64,000 bases of DNA, from contig NZ_CP020700.1 of NCBI RefSeq assembly GCF_003932715.1, forward strand, positions 1-64,000, read 5' to 3'. Each line of letters starts with the position of its first letter. Within the stretch, counting starts at the first letter, position 1. The stretch is from Streptomyces tsukubensis. Lineage in GTDB: Bacteria > Actinomycetota > Actinomycetes > Streptomycetales > Streptomycetaceae. The translations under genes were made by a program, and so were the position numbers. Below, piece after piece: positions 15,592 through 27,734 of this stretch. The notes below the pieces were generated by a model. That model did not search any database. It saw nothing but the letters and a program-made list of their open reading frames with translations, and had not been told where the DNA came from.

Positions 15592-18500
15592 GTGCAGGAC
15601 ACCGACGACTACCGGTCCGGCTCGCCACGCGTCGCCGGTGACGCACGGACACCGCACGACGGGGTGCAGGAGCCGCAGGACACCGCCCCTGAGCCCGTCG
15701 CCGTCGTCGGCCTGTCGTGCCGCCTGCCCGGAGCCCCGGACCCCCTCGCCTTCTGGCGGCTGCTGCGCGAGGGCCGGAGCGGAATCACCGCTCTGCCGGC
15801 ATCCCGCCGGGAAGCGGCACCGGATCCCGGGGCGGCCGGCCCGGCCGCCCGGGGCGGTTTCCTCGGCGACATCGCCGGTTTCGACGCCGACTTCTTCGGC
15901 ATCTCCCCGAACGAGGCCGCGATGACTGACCCCCAGCAGCGTCTGATGCTGGAGCTGGGCTGGGAGGCGCTGGAAGACGCCGGCATCGTCCCCGCGGACC
16001 TGGCCGGGACCCGTACCGGAGTCTTCGCGGCCGCGATCTGGGACGACTACGCGACCCGGCTCCACCGGCACGGAACCCGGCACCTCAGCCGCCACTCCGT
16101 CACCGGGCTGCACCGCGGCATCATCGCCAACCGGCTCTCCTACACCCTCGGCCTCAACGGCCCCAGTCTCACCGTCGATTCGGCCCAGTCCTCGTCGCTG
16201 GTGGCGGTGCACCTGGCAGCGGAGAGCCTGCGCTCCGGGGAGTGCACCCTCGCACTCGCGGGCGGGGTCAACCTCGTGGCCGCCCCCGCGAGCACCGTCG
16301 CCTCCACCCTGTTCGGCGGCCTGTCACCGGACGGACTGTGCCGGACGTTCGACGCCCGGGCCGGCGGCTACGTGCGCGGTGAGGGCGGCGCCTGCCTGGC
16401 CCTGAAGACCCTGTCCCGGGCGGTGGCGGACGGCGACCGGATCCACTGCCTGATCGACGGCAGCGCCGTCAACAACGACGGTGCCACGCCCGGTCTGACG
16501 GTGCCCGGCGCACGTACCCAGGAAGAGGTCGTCCGCCGGGCCCACGCACGCGCCGGGACCCGCCCCGGGGACGTCCAGTACGTCGAGCTCCACGGCACCG
16601 GGACTCGGGTGGGCGACCCCGTCGAGGCGGCGGCCCTGGGCGCGGCGCTCGGTGCCGGCCGCCCGGCCGGTGATCCGCTGCTCGTGGGGTCGGTGAAGAC
16701 CAACGTCGGCCATCTGGAGGGCGCGGCGGGCGTCGTCGGCCTGCTGAAGACCATTCTCAGCATCCGCCACCGCGAGCTGCCGCCCAGCCTCAACTTCGAG
16801 ACGCCCAGCCCCGCCATCGCCTTCGGGGAACTGCGGCTGCGGGTCCAGCAGGACCTCACGCCCTGGCCGCGGCCCGGCCGGCCGCTGGTCGCGGGCGTCA
16901 GTTCGTTCGGCATGGGCGGTACCAACTGCCATGTCGTCGTGCGCGAGTGGACGGGTGCCCGCGGGGAGAAGGACGCCGAAGGGGCCGTGGGGGGCGGGCC
17001 GGTGGTGGTGACGGACGGGACGCTGCCGTGGCCGCTGTCCGCGAAGACCCCGGCCGCACTGCGGGACCAGGCACGCCGCCTCCTGGACCACCTCGACCGC
17101 AACCCCGGGGCGGGTGCGGCCGAGACCGGCCACGCACTGGCAGCCGGACGCTCCGTCTTCGACCACCGGGCCGTCCTCACCGCAACCGGCCCCGACGGCT
17201 TCCGCACCGCGCTCCGCGCCCTGGCCGACGGCGAACCCTCACCCCACGCCGTCACCGGCACCGCCCCCGCCCGGACGGGCGGGACGGTGTTCGTCTTCCC
17301 GGGGCAGGGGTCGCAGTGGGCGGGCATGGGGGTACGGCTCATGGCCTCCAGCCCGGTGTTCGCCCGCAGCCTGGCCGACTGCACGGCGGCCCTGGAGCCG
17401 TACACCGGCTGGGACCTGATCGACGTCCTCCACGAGAGGCACGGCGCACCCGCGCTGGAGGGTGACGATGTGGTGCAGCCCGCGCTGTGGGCAGTGATGG
17501 TGTCCCTGGCCCGGCTCTGGGAGCACCTCGGGGTCGTCCCCGACGCGGTGGTGGGCCATTCGCAGGGCGAGATCGCCGCCGCCCATATCGCCGGGGTACT
17601 CACCCTGCAGGACGCCGCCCGCATCGTCGCCCTGCGCTCCCGCGCCCTCGCCGAAATCGCGGGAGAAGGCGGCATGGTCTCCCTGCCCCTCTCCCCCGCC
17701 GACACCGCACAACTGACACAGCGGTGGGAAGGCCGGCTGGCCGTCGCCACCGTCAACGGACCCTCCGCCACCGTCGTCGCCGGCGACCTCACCGCCGTCG
17801 GCGAACTCCTCACCCACTGCGAGAACGAGAACATCCGGGCGCGCCGGGTGCCGATCGACTACGCCTCGCACACCTCTCAGGTGCATCCGCTGCGCGGGCG
17901 TCTGCTGGAGGTTCTGGCGCCGGTGCGCCCGCGGGAGGCGGAGACGGCGTTCTACTCGACGGTGGGTGACCGCGCCAAGGGTGCGCTGAGCGACACCACG
18001 GTGATGGACGCGGCCTACTGGTACGACAACCTTGCTACGGCGGTGCATTTCGAGGGGGCGGTACGGGCCCTGCTGGACGACGGGCACACCCTGTTCGTCG
18101 AGGTCAGCCCCCACCCCGTCCTCACCCACCCGCTCCGGGAGTCCGCCGAACACCACACCAGCAGCACCAGCAGCACGGGCAGTACGGGCGGCGGGGCCCC
18201 GGCCACCATCACCGTCACCCCGACCCTGCGCCGCAACGACGACACCTGGCACCGCGTCCTCACCTCCCTCGCCACCACCCACACCCACACCCCCACCAAC
18301 TGGAAACGCTTCTACCCCACCACCCCACCCACCCACCCCGACCTCCCCACCTACCCCTTCCAACGACAGCGCCACTGGGTCGATCTGCCCGGGGACGGCC
18401 CCGCCCCGGCAGACACAGACGCAGCCGCAGCCGCCGGTACGGGCGCCGGGCGGGCCGCGGAGACCGGGCCGGCTGCCGGGCCCGGGGCGCGGACGCCGCT

Positions 18501-21500
18501 CCTGGAGCGGCTGCGCAGCGCACCGCGTGCACGGCAGGAGCAGCTTCTGACCGACCGGATCCGCGCCGAGGCCGCGGCGGTCACCGGGCGGGCCGCCTGG
18601 CAGACGGTCGGCGGCGACCGTACGTTCCGGGACCTCGGCTTCGACTCCTTCGCCGCCGTGGAACTGCAGAACCGTCTCACCGGCCTCACCGGGCTGCCGC
18701 TGCCGTCGACGCTGCTCTTCGACCACCCCACCCCCGTGGCCGTGGCCCGCTTCCTGCTCGCCGGGCTCCTGGACTCGGGGCGGCCCGGTGCCGCGGCGGG
18801 CTCGTCCGCGCCGGCCGCGGCGGGTGCGGACGAGCCCGTCGCGATCGTGGGGATGGCCTGCCGCTACCCGGGGGACGTCTCAGGCCCGGAGGACCTGTGG
18901 CGCCTGGTCAGCGAAGGCACCGACGCCATCACGGGTTTCCCCGCCGACCGGGGCTGGGACACCGGCGGGCTCTTCGACCCGGATCCGGAGCGGCCCGGGA
19001 CCTCGTACACCGACCGGGGCGGTTTCCTTTCCGGCGCGGGAGCGTTCGACCCCGCGTTCTTCGGGATCAGCCCGCGCGAAGCGACGGCGATGGACCCGCA
19101 GCAGCGGCTGCTGCTGGAAACCTCCTGGGAGGCCCTGGAGCGGGCGGGCATCGACCCGGCCGCCCTGCGCGGCAGCGCCACCGGTGTCTTCGTGGGCGCC
19201 ATGACGCAGGAGTACGGTCCCCGTCTGCACGACGGCGCGGCCGGGCTCGACGGCTATCTGCTGACCGGGAACACCGCGAGCGTCGCCTCGGGCCGTATCG
19301 CGTACACCCTCGGTCTGCAGGGTCCGGCCGTGACGGTGGACACGGCCTGTTCCTCCTCCCTGGTCGCGGTGCACCAGGCGGCCGGGGCGCTGCGCGGCGG
19401 CGAGTGCGATCTCGCCCTCGCGGGCGGTGTCGCCGTCATGGCGGCGCCGGGCATGTTCGTGGAGTTCAGCCGGCAGCGCGGGCTTGCGGCGGACGGGCGG
19501 TGCAAGGCGTTCGCGGAGGCCGCGGACGGTACGGCCTGGGCGGAGGGGGTGGGCCTGCTGCTTCTGGAGCGGCTCTCCGACGCCCGGCGCAACGGGCACC
19601 GGGTGCTGGCCCTGGTGCGCGGGTCGGCCGTCAATCAGGACGGTGCCAGCAATGGTCTGACGGCTCCGAGCGGGCCGTCCCAGGAGCGGGTGATCCGGCA
19701 GGCCCTGGCCGGTGCGGGTCTGTCGGCGGGGGAGGTCGACGCCGTCGAGGCGCATGGGACCGGGACCGCTCTGGGGGATCCCATCGAGGCGCGGGCGCTG
19801 CTCGCCGTGTACGGCCGGGACCGGCCCGGGGACCGGCCGTTGTGGCTGGGGTCGCTGAAGTCCAACATCGGGCATGCGCAGGCCGCGGCGGGGGTGGGCG
19901 GGGTCATCAAGATGGTCATGGCGCTGCGGCACGGGGTGTTGCCGAAGACGCTGCATGTGGACCGGCCGTCGTCGCATGTGGACTGGTCGGCGGGTGCGGT
20001 GGAGCTGCTGACCGAGGCGCGGGGGTGGCCGGAGTGCGGCCGTCCGCGGCGGGCCGGTGTCTCGTCCTTCGGTATCAGCGGTACCAATGCCCATCTGATC
20101 GTCGAGGAGGCGCCCGCGGACGGGGGTGCGGGGGCAGTGGGGGGCGGGCCGGTGGTGGTGACGGACGGGACGCTGCCGTGGCCGCTGTCCGCGAAGACCC
20201 CGGGCGCGCTGCGGGACCAGGCACGCCGCCTTCTGGACCATCTCGACCGCAACCCCGGGGCGGGTGCGGCCGAGACCGGCCACGCACTGGCGGCCGGACG
20301 CTCCGTCTTCGACCACCGGGCCGTCCTCACCGCAACCGGCCCCGACGGCTTCCGCAGCGCGCTCCGTGCCCTGGCCGACGGCGAGCCGTCACCGCATGCC
20401 GTCACCGGCACCGCGCCTGCGCGGACGGGCGGGACGGTGTTCGTCTTCCCGGGGCAGGGGTCGCAGTGGGCGGGGATGGGGGTGGAGCTGATGCGTACGT
20501 CGCCGGTGTTCGCGCGTTGTCTGGCGGACTGCGGGGCGGCGCTGGAGCCGTACACCGGCTGGGATCTTCTGGATGTCCTCCGGGGGGTGCCGGGGGCGCC
20601 CGGCCTCGACCGGGTGGATGTGGTGCAGCCCGCGCTGTGGGCGGTGATGGTGTCCCTGGCCCGGCTCTGGGAGCACCTCGGGGTCGTTCCCGACGCGGTG
20701 GTGGGCCATTCGCAGGGCGAGATCGCCGCCGCCCATATCGCCGGAGTGCTGACCCTGGAGGACGCCGCCCGCATCGTCGCCCTGCGCTCCCGGGCCCTCG
20801 CCGGAATAGCCGGACACGGCGGCATGGTCTCCCTGCCCCTCTCCCCCGCCGACACCGCACAACTGACGAAACGGTGGGAAGGACGGCTGGCCGTCGCCAC
20901 CGTCAACGGACCCTCCGCCACCGTCGTCGCGGGCGACCTCACCGCCGTCGGCGAACTCCTCGCCCACTGCGAGAGGGAGGATGTCCGGGCGCGGAGGATC
21001 CCGGTGGACTATGCCTCGCACTCCCCTCATATGGAGGCGCTGCGGGGCGAACTCCTGAGCCTGCTGGCGCCGGTGCGCCCGCGGGAGGCGGAGGTGGCGT
21101 TCTACTCGACGGTGGGTGACCGTGCCAAGGGTGCGATGAGCGACACGACGGTGATGGACGCGGCCTACTGGTACGAGAATCTGCGGACCACCGTGGCGTT
21201 CGAGGGGGCGGTACGGGCCCTGCTGGACGACGGGCACACCCTGTTCGTCGAGGTCAGCCCCCACCCGGTGCTCACCCACCCGCTGCAGGAGACCGCCGAA
21301 CACCACACCAGCAGCACCAGCAGCACGGGCAGTACGGGCGGCGGGGCCCCGGCCACCGTCACCGTCACCCCGACCCTGCGCCGCAACGACGACACCTGGC
21401 ACCGCGTCCTCACCTCCCTCGCCACCACCCACACCCACACCCCCACCGACTGGAAACGCTTCTACCCCACCACCCCACCCACCCACCCCGACCTCCCCAC

Positions 21501-24441
21501 CTACCCCTTCCAACGACAGCACTACTGGATCCGGCAGAGCACCGCGGGCGATCCCCGCTCCCTGGGGCTGCACACCGCCGGGCACGGTCTGCTCGGTGCC
21601 GCGGTCGCCCTGGCCGACGGCGGGCAGCTGTTCACCGGCCGGCTGTCGGCGCACAGCCGTCCGTGGCTGGCCGACCATGCGGTCCACGGCACACCTTTGC
21701 TGCCCGGTACGGCGTTCGTGGAACTCGCCCTCCACGCGGGCCGGGTCACCGGCACGCCCCGGCTGGAGGACTTCACCCTCGAAGCGCCCCTGGTCGTCCC
21801 GGGCACCGGCGGCCGCCTGCTGCAGGTACACGTGGCGGCGGCCGACGGGGACGGCCGGCGGGCCCTCACCGTCCACTCCCGGCCCGACGGCGACACCGCC
21901 GGCCCGCCCTGGACCCGTCATGCCGCCGGCACCCTCGCCCCCGGGCCCGCCGCCGTACCGGACCTGGCGCCGTGGGCGGAACCCGCGGCCTGGCCGCCGG
22001 CCGGGGCCACCGTCCTGCCCGCCGGTGACCTCTACGACCGGCTCGCCGGCCGCGGCTACCACTACGGGCCCGCCTTCCAGGGCCTGACCGCCGCCTGGCG
22101 CCACGGCGACCACCTGTACGCCGAGATCGCCCTCCCCTCCGATGCCGCCGATGCCACCGGCGGCGACGGCAGCGGCGCCGAGTACGGGGTGCACCCCGCG
22201 CTCTTCGACGCCGCGCTCCACCCGCTCGTCGGCACCGGCCCCGAACAGGACCCGGACGGGGTGCTGCTGCCGTTCGCCTGGTCGGATGTGCAGCTTCACG
22301 CCGTGGGGGCCCGGGCGCTGCGCGTCCGGATCGGCCCGGCCGGTGCGGGGGCCCTGCGGCTGGAGCTGGCCGACCCCGCCGGGCAGCCGGTCGCCGAAGT
22401 CGCCTCCCTGGCGCTGCGGCCCATCAGCGCCGGGCAGTTGGCGAACGCCGCGGGCGGGAGCGGGGACGGCCGTCTCTTCCGCCTGGACTGGACGGCCGCA
22501 CCCGACGCCGGGACGGCAATGCCGGGGCGGGTGGCGTTCCTCGGCGCCGCCGTTCCCCCGGCCCTGGCCGCCTCACTGCCCGAGGGCACCGCGGCCGAAT
22601 GCCACCCGGGGCCGGCCGCGCTGCTCGCGGACCGTACGGCTCCCCTTCCCGGACTGGTGGTCGCCACCGGCCTGCTGGAGCGTGCCGGGGCGGCGGCCGG
22701 GGACGTTCCGCTCGCCGCGCGGGAGGCCGTCGGGTATGCCCTGGACCTGATCCGGTCCTGGGCGGCCGATGAGCGGACGGCGGGCAGCCGGCTGGTGTTC
22801 GTCACCGCGGGGGCCGTCGCGGTCCGGGCCGGCGCCGAGTCGCCGGACCCCGCCGCCGCAGCCGTCTGGGGCCTGATCCGTACCGCACAGACCGAACACC
22901 CGGGCCGCTTCGCCGTGATCGACCTGCCCCTGCCGGACTCGGACGTTTTCCCCGCCGCGCCGTTCCGCGCGGCACTGGCGCTGGCCGGCGGCGAACCGCA
23001 GAGCGCCGTCCGCGGGCACGGCCCGGGGGTGTACGTTCCCCGGCTGGTGCGGGAGACCCCGGCCGCAGGGGCCGCCGGGCGGGGGCCCGCCGCGGGCGGC
23101 ACGGTTCTGATCACCGGCGGCACGGGTACCCTCGGCGCGCGGTTCGCCCGCCGGTACGCGGCGGCCGGGGCCGCTCATCTGCTGCTGGCCGGCCGGCGCG
23201 GCCCGGATGCTCCGGGCGCGCGGGAACTCGCCGCCGAACTGGCCGGGCTGGGGGCGAAGGTCACCGTCGCCGCCTGTGACACCGGTGACCGGGCCGCCCT
23301 GGCCGCGCTCCTGGCGTCCGTCCCCGCCGAACACCCCCTGACCTCCGTGGTGCACACCGCCGGTGTCCTGGACGACGGAACCGTCACCTCGCTGACGGCA
23401 GAGCAGGTCGAGCGCGTGTTCCGGCCCAAGGCCGACGCCGCCTGGCATCTGCACGAGCTCACCCTCGGGGCGGACCTCGCCGAATTCGTCCTCTTCTCCT
23501 CGGTGGCGGGCGTCGTGGGAACTCCGGGGCAGGGCAACTACGCCGCGGCGAACGTCTTCCTGGACGCGCTGGCCGGGCACCGCCGCGCCCTGGGGCTGCC
23601 GGCCACCTCCCTGGCCTGGGGACTGTGGGCCGCGGACAGCGGGATGACCGGCCATATGAGCGACGCGGACCGGGCCCGGATGGCCCGCCTCGGGATCACC
23701 CCCCTCCTCGCCGAGGAAGGGGCCGCGCTCTTCGAGACCGCCCGTGCCGCGGACACCGCCTGCCCGGTCCCGGCCGGGATCGACCCCGCGCTGCTCCGCC
23801 CGCACCAGGAGGCCGGAACGCTTCCCGCGGTGCTGCGGGGCCTGGTGCGCGCCCCGGTCCGCCGGGCCGCTGCGGCTGCGGCCGGCGGGGGTGCCACGTT
23901 CCTCGACCGCCTGGCGCGGCTCTCCGCCGAGGAGGCGGAGGACGCCGTCGCCGATCTCGTCCGTACCAGCGCAGCGCACGTCCTGGGCCATGCCACGGCC
24001 GACAGCATCGACTTCGACCAGGCGTTCAAGGACATCGGCTTCGACTCGCTGACCTCGGTCGAGCTGCGCAACCAGCTGGCGTCCTCGACCGGACTGCGGC
24101 TGACGTCCACCCTCGTCTTCGGCTATCCGACGCCGCGGGAGCTGTGCCGGTATCTGTCCGGACTGGTCCGCCCCGCCCCCGGCCCCGCCGCCGATGACGG
24201 TGTCGGTGACGGTGCCGAGGACGCGGCGATCCGGGAAGTGCTGCGGACCGTCCCGATCGGCGCGCTGCGCAGCGCGGGTGTCCTGGAGCTGGTGCTGGCG
24301 TGCGCCGGACCGGTACCGGACACCGGTACGGCAGCCGCGGAACCGGGCCCGGACACGGAAACCGGGGCGGGGGCGGGTGCGCTGGCCGCCCTGGACCTGG
24401 ACGCACTCGTCGATCTGGCGCTGGACGAGAGGGGCAACTGA
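15592..24441 (+). CDS. Type I PKS: KSQ-AT-ACP loading module + KS-AT-DH-KR-ACP
   Basis: This is a 2949-residue synthase. Loading module: KS about 34-453 with Gln199 in place of the active Cys (DSAQSSS), so it decarboxylates rather than condenses; AT about 566-850 (Ser657, GHSQG; YASH near 757, the methylmalonyl motif); ACP with Ser1019. Extension module: KS about 1081-1510 (Cys1253, TACSSS), AT about 1615-1903 (Ser1707, YASH), DH about 1990-2280 ([10 protein letters not shown], His2029), KR about 2502-2730 (GTGTLG, LDD motif of B-type ketoreductases, Tyr in QGNYAAAN) and ACP (Ser2819), then a C-terminal docking tail. Expected product: propionyl starter extended to an E-2-methylpent-2-enoyl thioester. 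The long ORF allows GTG 15517, but GTG 15592 has GGGAGG at proper spacing. Confidence 0.93.
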   Translation: MQDTDDYRSGSPRVAGDARTPHDGVQEPQDTAPEPVAVVGLSCRLPGAPDPLAFWRLLREGRSGITALPASRREAAPDPGAAGPAARGGFLGDIAGFDADFFGISPNEAAMTDPQQRLMLELGWEALEDAGIVPADLAGTRTGVFAAAIWDDYATRLHRHGTRHLSRHSVTGLHRGIIANRLSYTLGLNGPSLTVDSAQSSSLVAVHLAAESLRSGECTLALAGGVNLVAAPASTVASTLFGGLSPDGLCRTFDARAGGYVRGEGGACLALKTLSRAVADGDRIHCLIDGSAVNNDGATPGLTVPGARTQEEVVRRAHARAGTRPGDVQYVELHGTGTRVGDPVEAAALGAALGAGRPAGDPLLVGSVKTNVGHLEGAAGVVGLLKTILSIRHRELPPSLNFETPSPAIAFGELRLRVQQDLTPWPRPGRPLVAGVSSFGMGGTNCHVVVREWTGARGEKDAEGAVGGGPVVVTDGTLPWPLSAKTPAALRDQARRLLDHLDRNPGAGAAETGHALAAGRSVFDHRAVLTATGPDGFRTALRALADGEPSPHAVTGTAPARTGGTVFVFPGQGSQWAGMGVRLMASSPVFARSLADCTAALEPYTGWDLIDVLHERHGAPALEGDDVVQPALWAVMVSLARLWEHLGVVPDAVVGHSQGEIAAAHIAGVLTLQDAARIVALRSRALAEIAGEGGMVSLPLSPADTAQLTQRWEGRLAVATVNGPSATVVAGDLTAVGELLTHCENENIRARRVPIDYASHTSQVHPLRGRLLEVLAPVRPREAETAFYSTVGDRAKGALSDTTVMDAAYWYDNLATAVHFEGAVRALLDDGHTLFVEVSPHPVLTHPLRESAEHHTSSTSSTGSTGGGAPATITVTPTLRRNDDTWHRVLTSLATTHTHTPTNWKRFYPTTPPTHPDLPTYPFQRQRHWVDLPGDGPAPADTDAAAAAGTGAGRAAETGPAAGPGARTPLLERLRSAPRARQEQLLTDRIRAEAAAVTGRAAWQTVGGDRTFRDLGFDSFAAVELQNRLTGLTGLPLPSTLLFDHPTPVAVARFLLAGLLDSGRPGAAAGSSAPAAAGADEPVAIVGMACRYPGDVSGPEDLWRLVSEGTDAITGFPADRGWDTGGLFDPDPERPGTSYTDRGGFLSGAGAFDPAFFGISPREATAMDPQQRLLLETSWEALERAGIDPAALRGSATGVFVGAMTQEYGPRLHDGAAGLDGYLLTGNTASVASGRIAYTLGLQGPAVTVDTACSSSLVAVHQAAGALRGGECDLALAGGVAVMAAPGMFVEFSRQRGLAADGRCKAFAEAADGTAWAEGVGLLLLERLSDARRNGHRVLALVRGSAVNQDGASNGLTAPSGPSQERVIRQALAGAGLSAGEVDAVEAHGTGTALGDPIEARALLAVYGRDRPGDRPLWLGSLKSNIGHAQAAAGVGGVIKMVMALRHGVLPKTLHVDRPSSHVDWSAGAVELLTEARGWPECGRPRRAGVSSFGISGTNAHLIVEEAPADGGAGAVGGGPVVVTDGTLPWPLSAKTPGALRDQARRLLDHLDRNPGAGAAETGHALAAGRSVFDHRAVLTATGPDGFRSALRALADGEPSPHAVTGTAPARTGGTVFVFPGQGSQWAGMGVELMRTSPVFARCLADCGAALEPYTGWDLLDVLRGVPGAPGLDRVDVVQPALWAVMVSLARLWEHLGVVPDAVVGHSQGEIAAAHIAGVLTLEDAARIVALRSRALAGIAGHGGMVSLPLSPADTAQLTKRWEGRLAVATVNGPSATVVAGDLTAVGELLAHCEREDVRARRIPVDYASHSPHMEALRGELLSLLAPVRPREAEVAFYSTVGDRAKGAMSDTTVMDAAYWYENLRTTVAFEGAVRALLDDGHTLFVEVSPHPVLTHPLQETAEHHTSSTSSTGSTGGGAPATVTVTPTLRRNDDTWHRVLTSLATTHTHTPTDWKRFYPTTPPTHPDLPTYPFQRQHYWIRQSTAGDPRSLGLHTAGHGLLGAAVALADGGQLFTGRLSAHSRPWLADHAVHGTPLLPGTAFVELALHAGRVTGTPRLEDFTLEAPLVVPGTGGRLLQVHVAAADGDGRRALTVHSRPDGDTAGPPWTRHAAGTLAPGPAAVPDLAPWAEPAAWPPAGATVLPAGDLYDRLAGRGYHYGPAFQGLTAAWRHGDHLYAEIALPSDAADATGGDGSGAEYGVHPALFDAALHPLVGTGPEQDPDGVLLPFAWSDVQLHAVGARALRVRIGPAGAGALRLELADPAGQPVAEVASLALRPISAGQLANAAGGSGDGRLFRLDWTAAPDAGTAMPGRVAFLGAAVPPALAASLPEGTAAECHPGPAALLADRTAPLPGLVVATGLLERAGAAAGDVPLAAREAVGYALDLIRSWAADERTAGSRLVFVTAGAVAVRAGAESPDPAAAAVWGLIRTAQTEHPGRFAVIDLPLPDSDVFPAAPFRAALALAGGEPQSAVRGHGPGVYVPRLVRETPAAGAAGRGPAAGGTVLITGGTGTLGARFARRYAAAGAAHLLLAGRRGPDAPGARELAAELAGLGAKVTVAACDTGDRAALAALLASVPAEHPLTSVVHTAGVLDDGTVTSLTAEQVERVFRPKADAAWHLHELTLGADLAEFVLFSSVAGVVGTPGQGNYAAANVFLDALAGHRRALGLPATSLAWGLWAADSGMTGHMSDADRARMARLGITPLLAEEGAALFETARAADTACPVPAGIDPALLRPHQEAGTLPAVLRGLVRAPVRRAAAAAAGGGATFLDRLARLSAEEAEDAVADLVRTSAAHVLGHATADSIDFDQAFKDIGFDSLTSVELRNQLASSTGLRLTSTLVFGYPTPRELCRYLSGLVRPAPGPAADDGVGDGAEDAAIREVLRTVPIGALRSAGVLELVLACAGPVPDTGTAAAEPGPDTETGAGAGALAALDLDALVDLALDERGN
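16985..18372 (+). repeat. Copy 1 of a mosaic 1.4-kb AT-region duplication
   Basis: The end of the KS-AT linker, the AT domain and the post-AT linker are repeated 3150 bases downstream (20135-21522). Stretches such as 17001-17325, 17463-17815 and 18045-18372 are almost base-for-base identical to the second copy. Blocks between them (about 17330-17460 and 17820-17920, the latter around the YASH region) differ clearly. This mosaic pattern indicates gene conversion between the two AT domains of one gene. Confidence 0.85.
20135..21522 (+). repeat. Copy 2 of the mosaic AT-region duplication
   Basis: This is the partner of 16985-18372 at a constant offset of 3150 bases, covering the AT of the extension module. 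The shared linker with the repeated Thr-Ser-Ser tract ([17 protein letters not shown]) and the proline-rich block before the next domain are nearly identical in both copies. Confidence 0.85.
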
Positions 24442-24442
24442 C

Positions 24443-27400
24443 ATGAACGGTTCCGCGGACCGTACGGCGGAGGGCGGGGAGCGGGTCCAGCAGGCGCTGC
24501 GTGCGCTGCTGGAGGAACGCGACCGTCTCCGCCGCAGGGTCGGTGCCCTGGAGGCCGGGCGCGGCGAGCCGGTCGCCGTGGTGGCCATGGCGTGCCGCTA
24601 CCCGGGCGGGGTGTCCTCGCCCGAGGAGCTGTGGGACGTGGTCCGCGGCGGCCGGGACGTGGTGGACGTGTTCCCCGGGGACCGGGGGTGGCCGGACGTC
24701 TTCGACCCGGATCCCGACGCGCCGGGCCGCTCGTACGCGCGGCACGGCGGTTTCCTCCGGGACGCGGGCGCTTTCGACGCGGAGTTCTTCGGCATCAGTC
24801 CGCGTGAGGCTCTGGCGACCGATCCGCAGCAGCGGCTGCTGCTGGAGACGGCGTGGGAGGTGTTCGAGCGGGCGGGCATCGTTCCGGCCGAGGTCCGCGG
24901 GGCCGATGTCGGGGTGTTCTGCGGGGTGATGTTCCCCGAGTACGGGATGCGTTTCCTGGAGGCGCGGGGGAACGAGCTGGAGGGTTTCCTGCTGCAGGGC
25001 AGCGCGCCGAGCGTGGCCTCCGGGCGGGTGGCGTACGAGTTCGGGCTGACCGGTCCCGCGGTGACGGTGGACACGGCGTGCTCGTCGTCGCTGGTGTCCG
25101 TGCATCTGGCGATGCAGTCGCTGCGTTCGGGGGAATCGTCGCTGGCGCTGGCGGGCGGGGCGGCGCTGATGCCGACGCCCTGGGTGTTCCTGGAGTTCTC
25201 GCGGCAGCGGGGGCTGGCGGCGGACGGCCGGTGCAAGTCCTTCTCGGACGCGGCCGACGGGACGGGCTGGGCCGAGGGGGCGGGCGTGCTGCTCCTGGAG
25301 AAGCTGTCGGACGCCCGCCGCAACGGGCATCCGGTGCTGGCCGTCCTGCGGGGTTCGGCGGTGAACCAGGACGGGGCCAGCAATGGGCTGACCGCGCCCA
25401 ACGGCCGGGCCCAGGAGCGGGTGATCCGCAGGGCGCTGGCGAACGCGGGGGTGTCCGCGTCCGAGGTGGACCTCCTGGAGGCGCACGGGACCGGGACGAC
25501 GCTGGGCGATCCCATCGAGGCGGGGGCCCTGCTGGCGACCTACGGGCAGGGCCGGGCCGAGGGCAGGCCGCTGTGGCTGGGGTCGCTGAAGTCGAACATC
25601 GGGCACTCGATGGCCGCGGCGGGGGTGGGCGGGGTGATCAAGGCGGTGATGGCGATGCGGCACCGCTATCTGCCCAAGACCCTGCATGCCGGGGTGCCTT
25701 CGCGGCATGTGGACTGGTCGTCCGGTGCGGTCGAGCTGCTGGTGGAGGGGCGTGAGTGGGACCGGGCGGACGGCCCGCGGCGGGCCGCGGTGTCGTCGTT
25801 CGGTATCAGTGGCACCAATGCGCACGTCGTCCTGGAGGAGGCGCCGCACGAGGAGCCGGGGGACGGGAACGGGGAGCCGGGGGACGGGAACGGCACGGGG
25901 GTGCAGGTGTACGGGGGCGGTCCGGGTACGGGTGGTGTCGCCGGGGGTGTTGTGCCGTGGGTGCTGTCCGGCCGGAGTCCGGGCGCCCTGCGGCAGCAGG
26001 CGGCCGCGCTGCACGGCGCGGCCGCCGCCGACCCGGGGTTCGACCTCGCCGCCGCGGGCTGGTCGCTGGTGTCGGGCCGGACCCGGTTCGAGCACCGTGC
26101 GGTGGTCCTGGGGCACGGCCGGGACGAGCTGCTGAACGGCCTGGCGGCGCTCGCCGCCGGGGAGGAGTCCGCCGCGGTGGTCCACGGCAGGGCAGGGCCG
26201 CTCGGTGCGACGGTCTTCGTGTTCCCCGGGCAGGGGTCGCAGTGGGCCGGTATGGGCCGCGAGCTGTACGGGGCGTTCCCCGTCTTCGCGCGGAGTCTGG
26301 ACGCGTGCGGGGCGGCGCTGGCCGAGTGGGTCGACTGGTCGCTGCTCGACGTGGTGCACGGGGTGGCGGGGGCACCGGGGCTGGACCGGGTGGACGTGGT
26401 GCAGCCCGTGCTGTTCTCGGTGATGGTGTCGCTGGCCGCCCTGTGGCGGTCCTGGGGTGTGGAACCGGATGCGGTGGTGGGGCACAGTCAGGGGGAGATA
26501 GCCGCCGCCTGTGTCTGCGGGGCGCTGTCCCTGCGCGATGCGGCCAAGGTCGTGGCGCTGCGCAGCCGGGCTCTGGTGGATCTGACCGGTCACGGCGCGA
26601 TGGCGTCGGTCGCCCTGTCCGAGGACGCCGTTGCGGAGCGGATCGCCCCGTGGGGCGGGCGGGTGGGTGTCGCCGTCGTCAACGGGCCCCGTTCGGTGGT
26701 GGTGTCCGGGGATCCCGGCGCCGTCGACGAGTTCGTGGGGAAGCTGGAGGCCGAGGAGGTGGCGGCCCGGCGGATCAACGTCGGCTACGCGTCCCATTCG
26801 CCTCATGTGGCCCGGGTCCAATCCCGGGTGACCGAAGCGCTGTCCGATCTGAGCCCGGGTACGTCGGCGCTGCCCTTCTACTCGACGCTGTACGGCGAAG
26901 TCGTCGACACCGCGCGGCTGGACGGCGGCTACTGGTACCGCAATCTGCGGGAGAAGGTCGTCTTCGAGACGGCCGTGCGGCGGCTTGCCGGGGACGGTTT
27001 CCGGGTGTTCATCGAGATGAGTCCGCATCCGGTGCTGACCGTCCCGGTGCAGGAGATCACCGAGGACACCGAGGGCGTGGAGGGTGCGGTGGTCCTGTCG
27101 TCGGTGCGGCGGGACCGCGGGGAGGCGGAGGCCGTCCTCGGGTCGCTGGCGGCGCTGCACGTCCGGGGCGGGCAGGCCGCCTGGGAAGCCCTGTTCACCA
27201 CGCGCCGGCGGGTGGATCTGCCGACGTACGCGTTCCAGCGGCGGCGCTACTGGCTGGACTCCGCCCGCCCGGGGGCGGTGCTGGACCTGCCGGCCGCGGA
27301 GCCGGAGGCGGGGGTGGGTGGCGGGGAGCTGCTCGCCCTGCCGGAGCTGATCAAAGGTCTCCCGGACGGCGAGGCGGCGGCGCTGGTCCTCGACCACGTC

Positions 27401-27628
27401 CTGAAGAAGGTCGCCGTCGTCCTGGGGCACTCGGCGGGCGAGATCCTCGACCCCGACCGGGAGTTCAGGGACGCCGGATTCGACTCGCTGCTCGCGGTGC
27501 AGCTCAGCAAGAGCCTGGCCGCGGTGACCGGACTGAAGCTGAAGCCGAATCTGGTGCTGCAGCACCCCACGCCGAGGCGGGTCGCCGGGCATCTGCTGGC
27601 CTCGATGACCGGTCACGGCCGGCGGTGA
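24443..27628 (+). CDS. Type I PKS module: KS-AT-ACP
   Basis: This 1061-residue single-module synthase starts with a coiled-coil docking helix ([20 protein letters not shown]), which should pair with the C-terminal tail of the preceding PKS; the two genes are separated by one base. KS: about 44-475, Cys213 in TACSSS, HGTGTT and NIGHS present. AT: about 592-870, Ser682 in GHSQG and YASH at 782-785, so methylmalonyl-CoA is expected. ACP: Ser1015 in GFDSLLAVQ. There is no KR, DH or TE, so the beta-ketone is kept and the chain is handed on. Together with the first PKS the predicted chain is 2,4-dimethyl-3-oxohept-4-enoyl. The next gene begins with a condensation domain, which would accept this chain. 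Confidence 0.93.
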   Translation: MNGSADRTAEGGERVQQALRALLEERDRLRRRVGALEAGRGEPVAVVAMACRYPGGVSSPEELWDVVRGGRDVVDVFPGDRGWPDVFDPDPDAPGRSYARHGGFLRDAGAFDAEFFGISPREALATDPQQRLLLETAWEVFERAGIVPAEVRGADVGVFCGVMFPEYGMRFLEARGNELEGFLLQGSAPSVASGRVAYEFGLTGPAVTVDTACSSSLVSVHLAMQSLRSGESSLALAGGAALMPTPWVFLEFSRQRGLAADGRCKSFSDAADGTGWAEGAGVLLLEKLSDARRNGHPVLAVLRGSAVNQDGASNGLTAPNGRAQERVIRRALANAGVSASEVDLLEAHGTGTTLGDPIEAGALLATYGQGRAEGRPLWLGSLKSNIGHSMAAAGVGGVIKAVMAMRHRYLPKTLHAGVPSRHVDWSSGAVELLVEGREWDRADGPRRAAVSSFGISGTNAHVVLEEAPHEEPGDGNGEPGDGNGTGVQVYGGGPGTGGVAGGVVPWVLSGRSPGALRQQAAALHGAAAADPGFDLAAAGWSLVSGRTRFEHRAVVLGHGRDELLNGLAALAAGEESAAVVHGRAGPLGATVFVFPGQGSQWAGMGRELYGAFPVFARSLDACGAALAEWVDWSLLDVVHGVAGAPGLDRVDVVQPVLFSVMVSLAALWRSWGVEPDAVVGHSQGEIAAACVCGALSLRDAAKVVALRSRALVDLTGHGAMASVALSEDAVAERIAPWGGRVGVAVVNGPRSVVVSGDPGAVDEFVGKLEAEEVAARRINVGYASHSPHVARVQSRVTEALSDLSPGTSALPFYSTLYGEVVDTARLDGGYWYRNLREKVVFETAVRRLAGDGFRVFIEMSPHPVLTVPVQEITEDTEGVEGAVVLSSVRRDRGEAEAVLGSLAALHVRGGQAAWEALFTTRRRVDLPTYAFQRRRYWLDSARPGAVLDLPAAEPEAGVGGGELLALPELIKGLPDGEAAALVLDHVLKKVAVVLGHSAGEILDPDREFRDAGFDSLLAVQLSKSLAAVTGLKLKPNLVLQHPTPRRVAGHLLASMTGHGRR

Positions 27629-27734
27629 ACCCCCCGGGTGTGCGGGAGGGCCGGATCCCGTGCACCGACCGGCCGGCGGGCGGCGAGCCCGCCGGCACCC
27701 CTGCCGTTCCGGCTCTGCCGAGAGGATGATCTCT

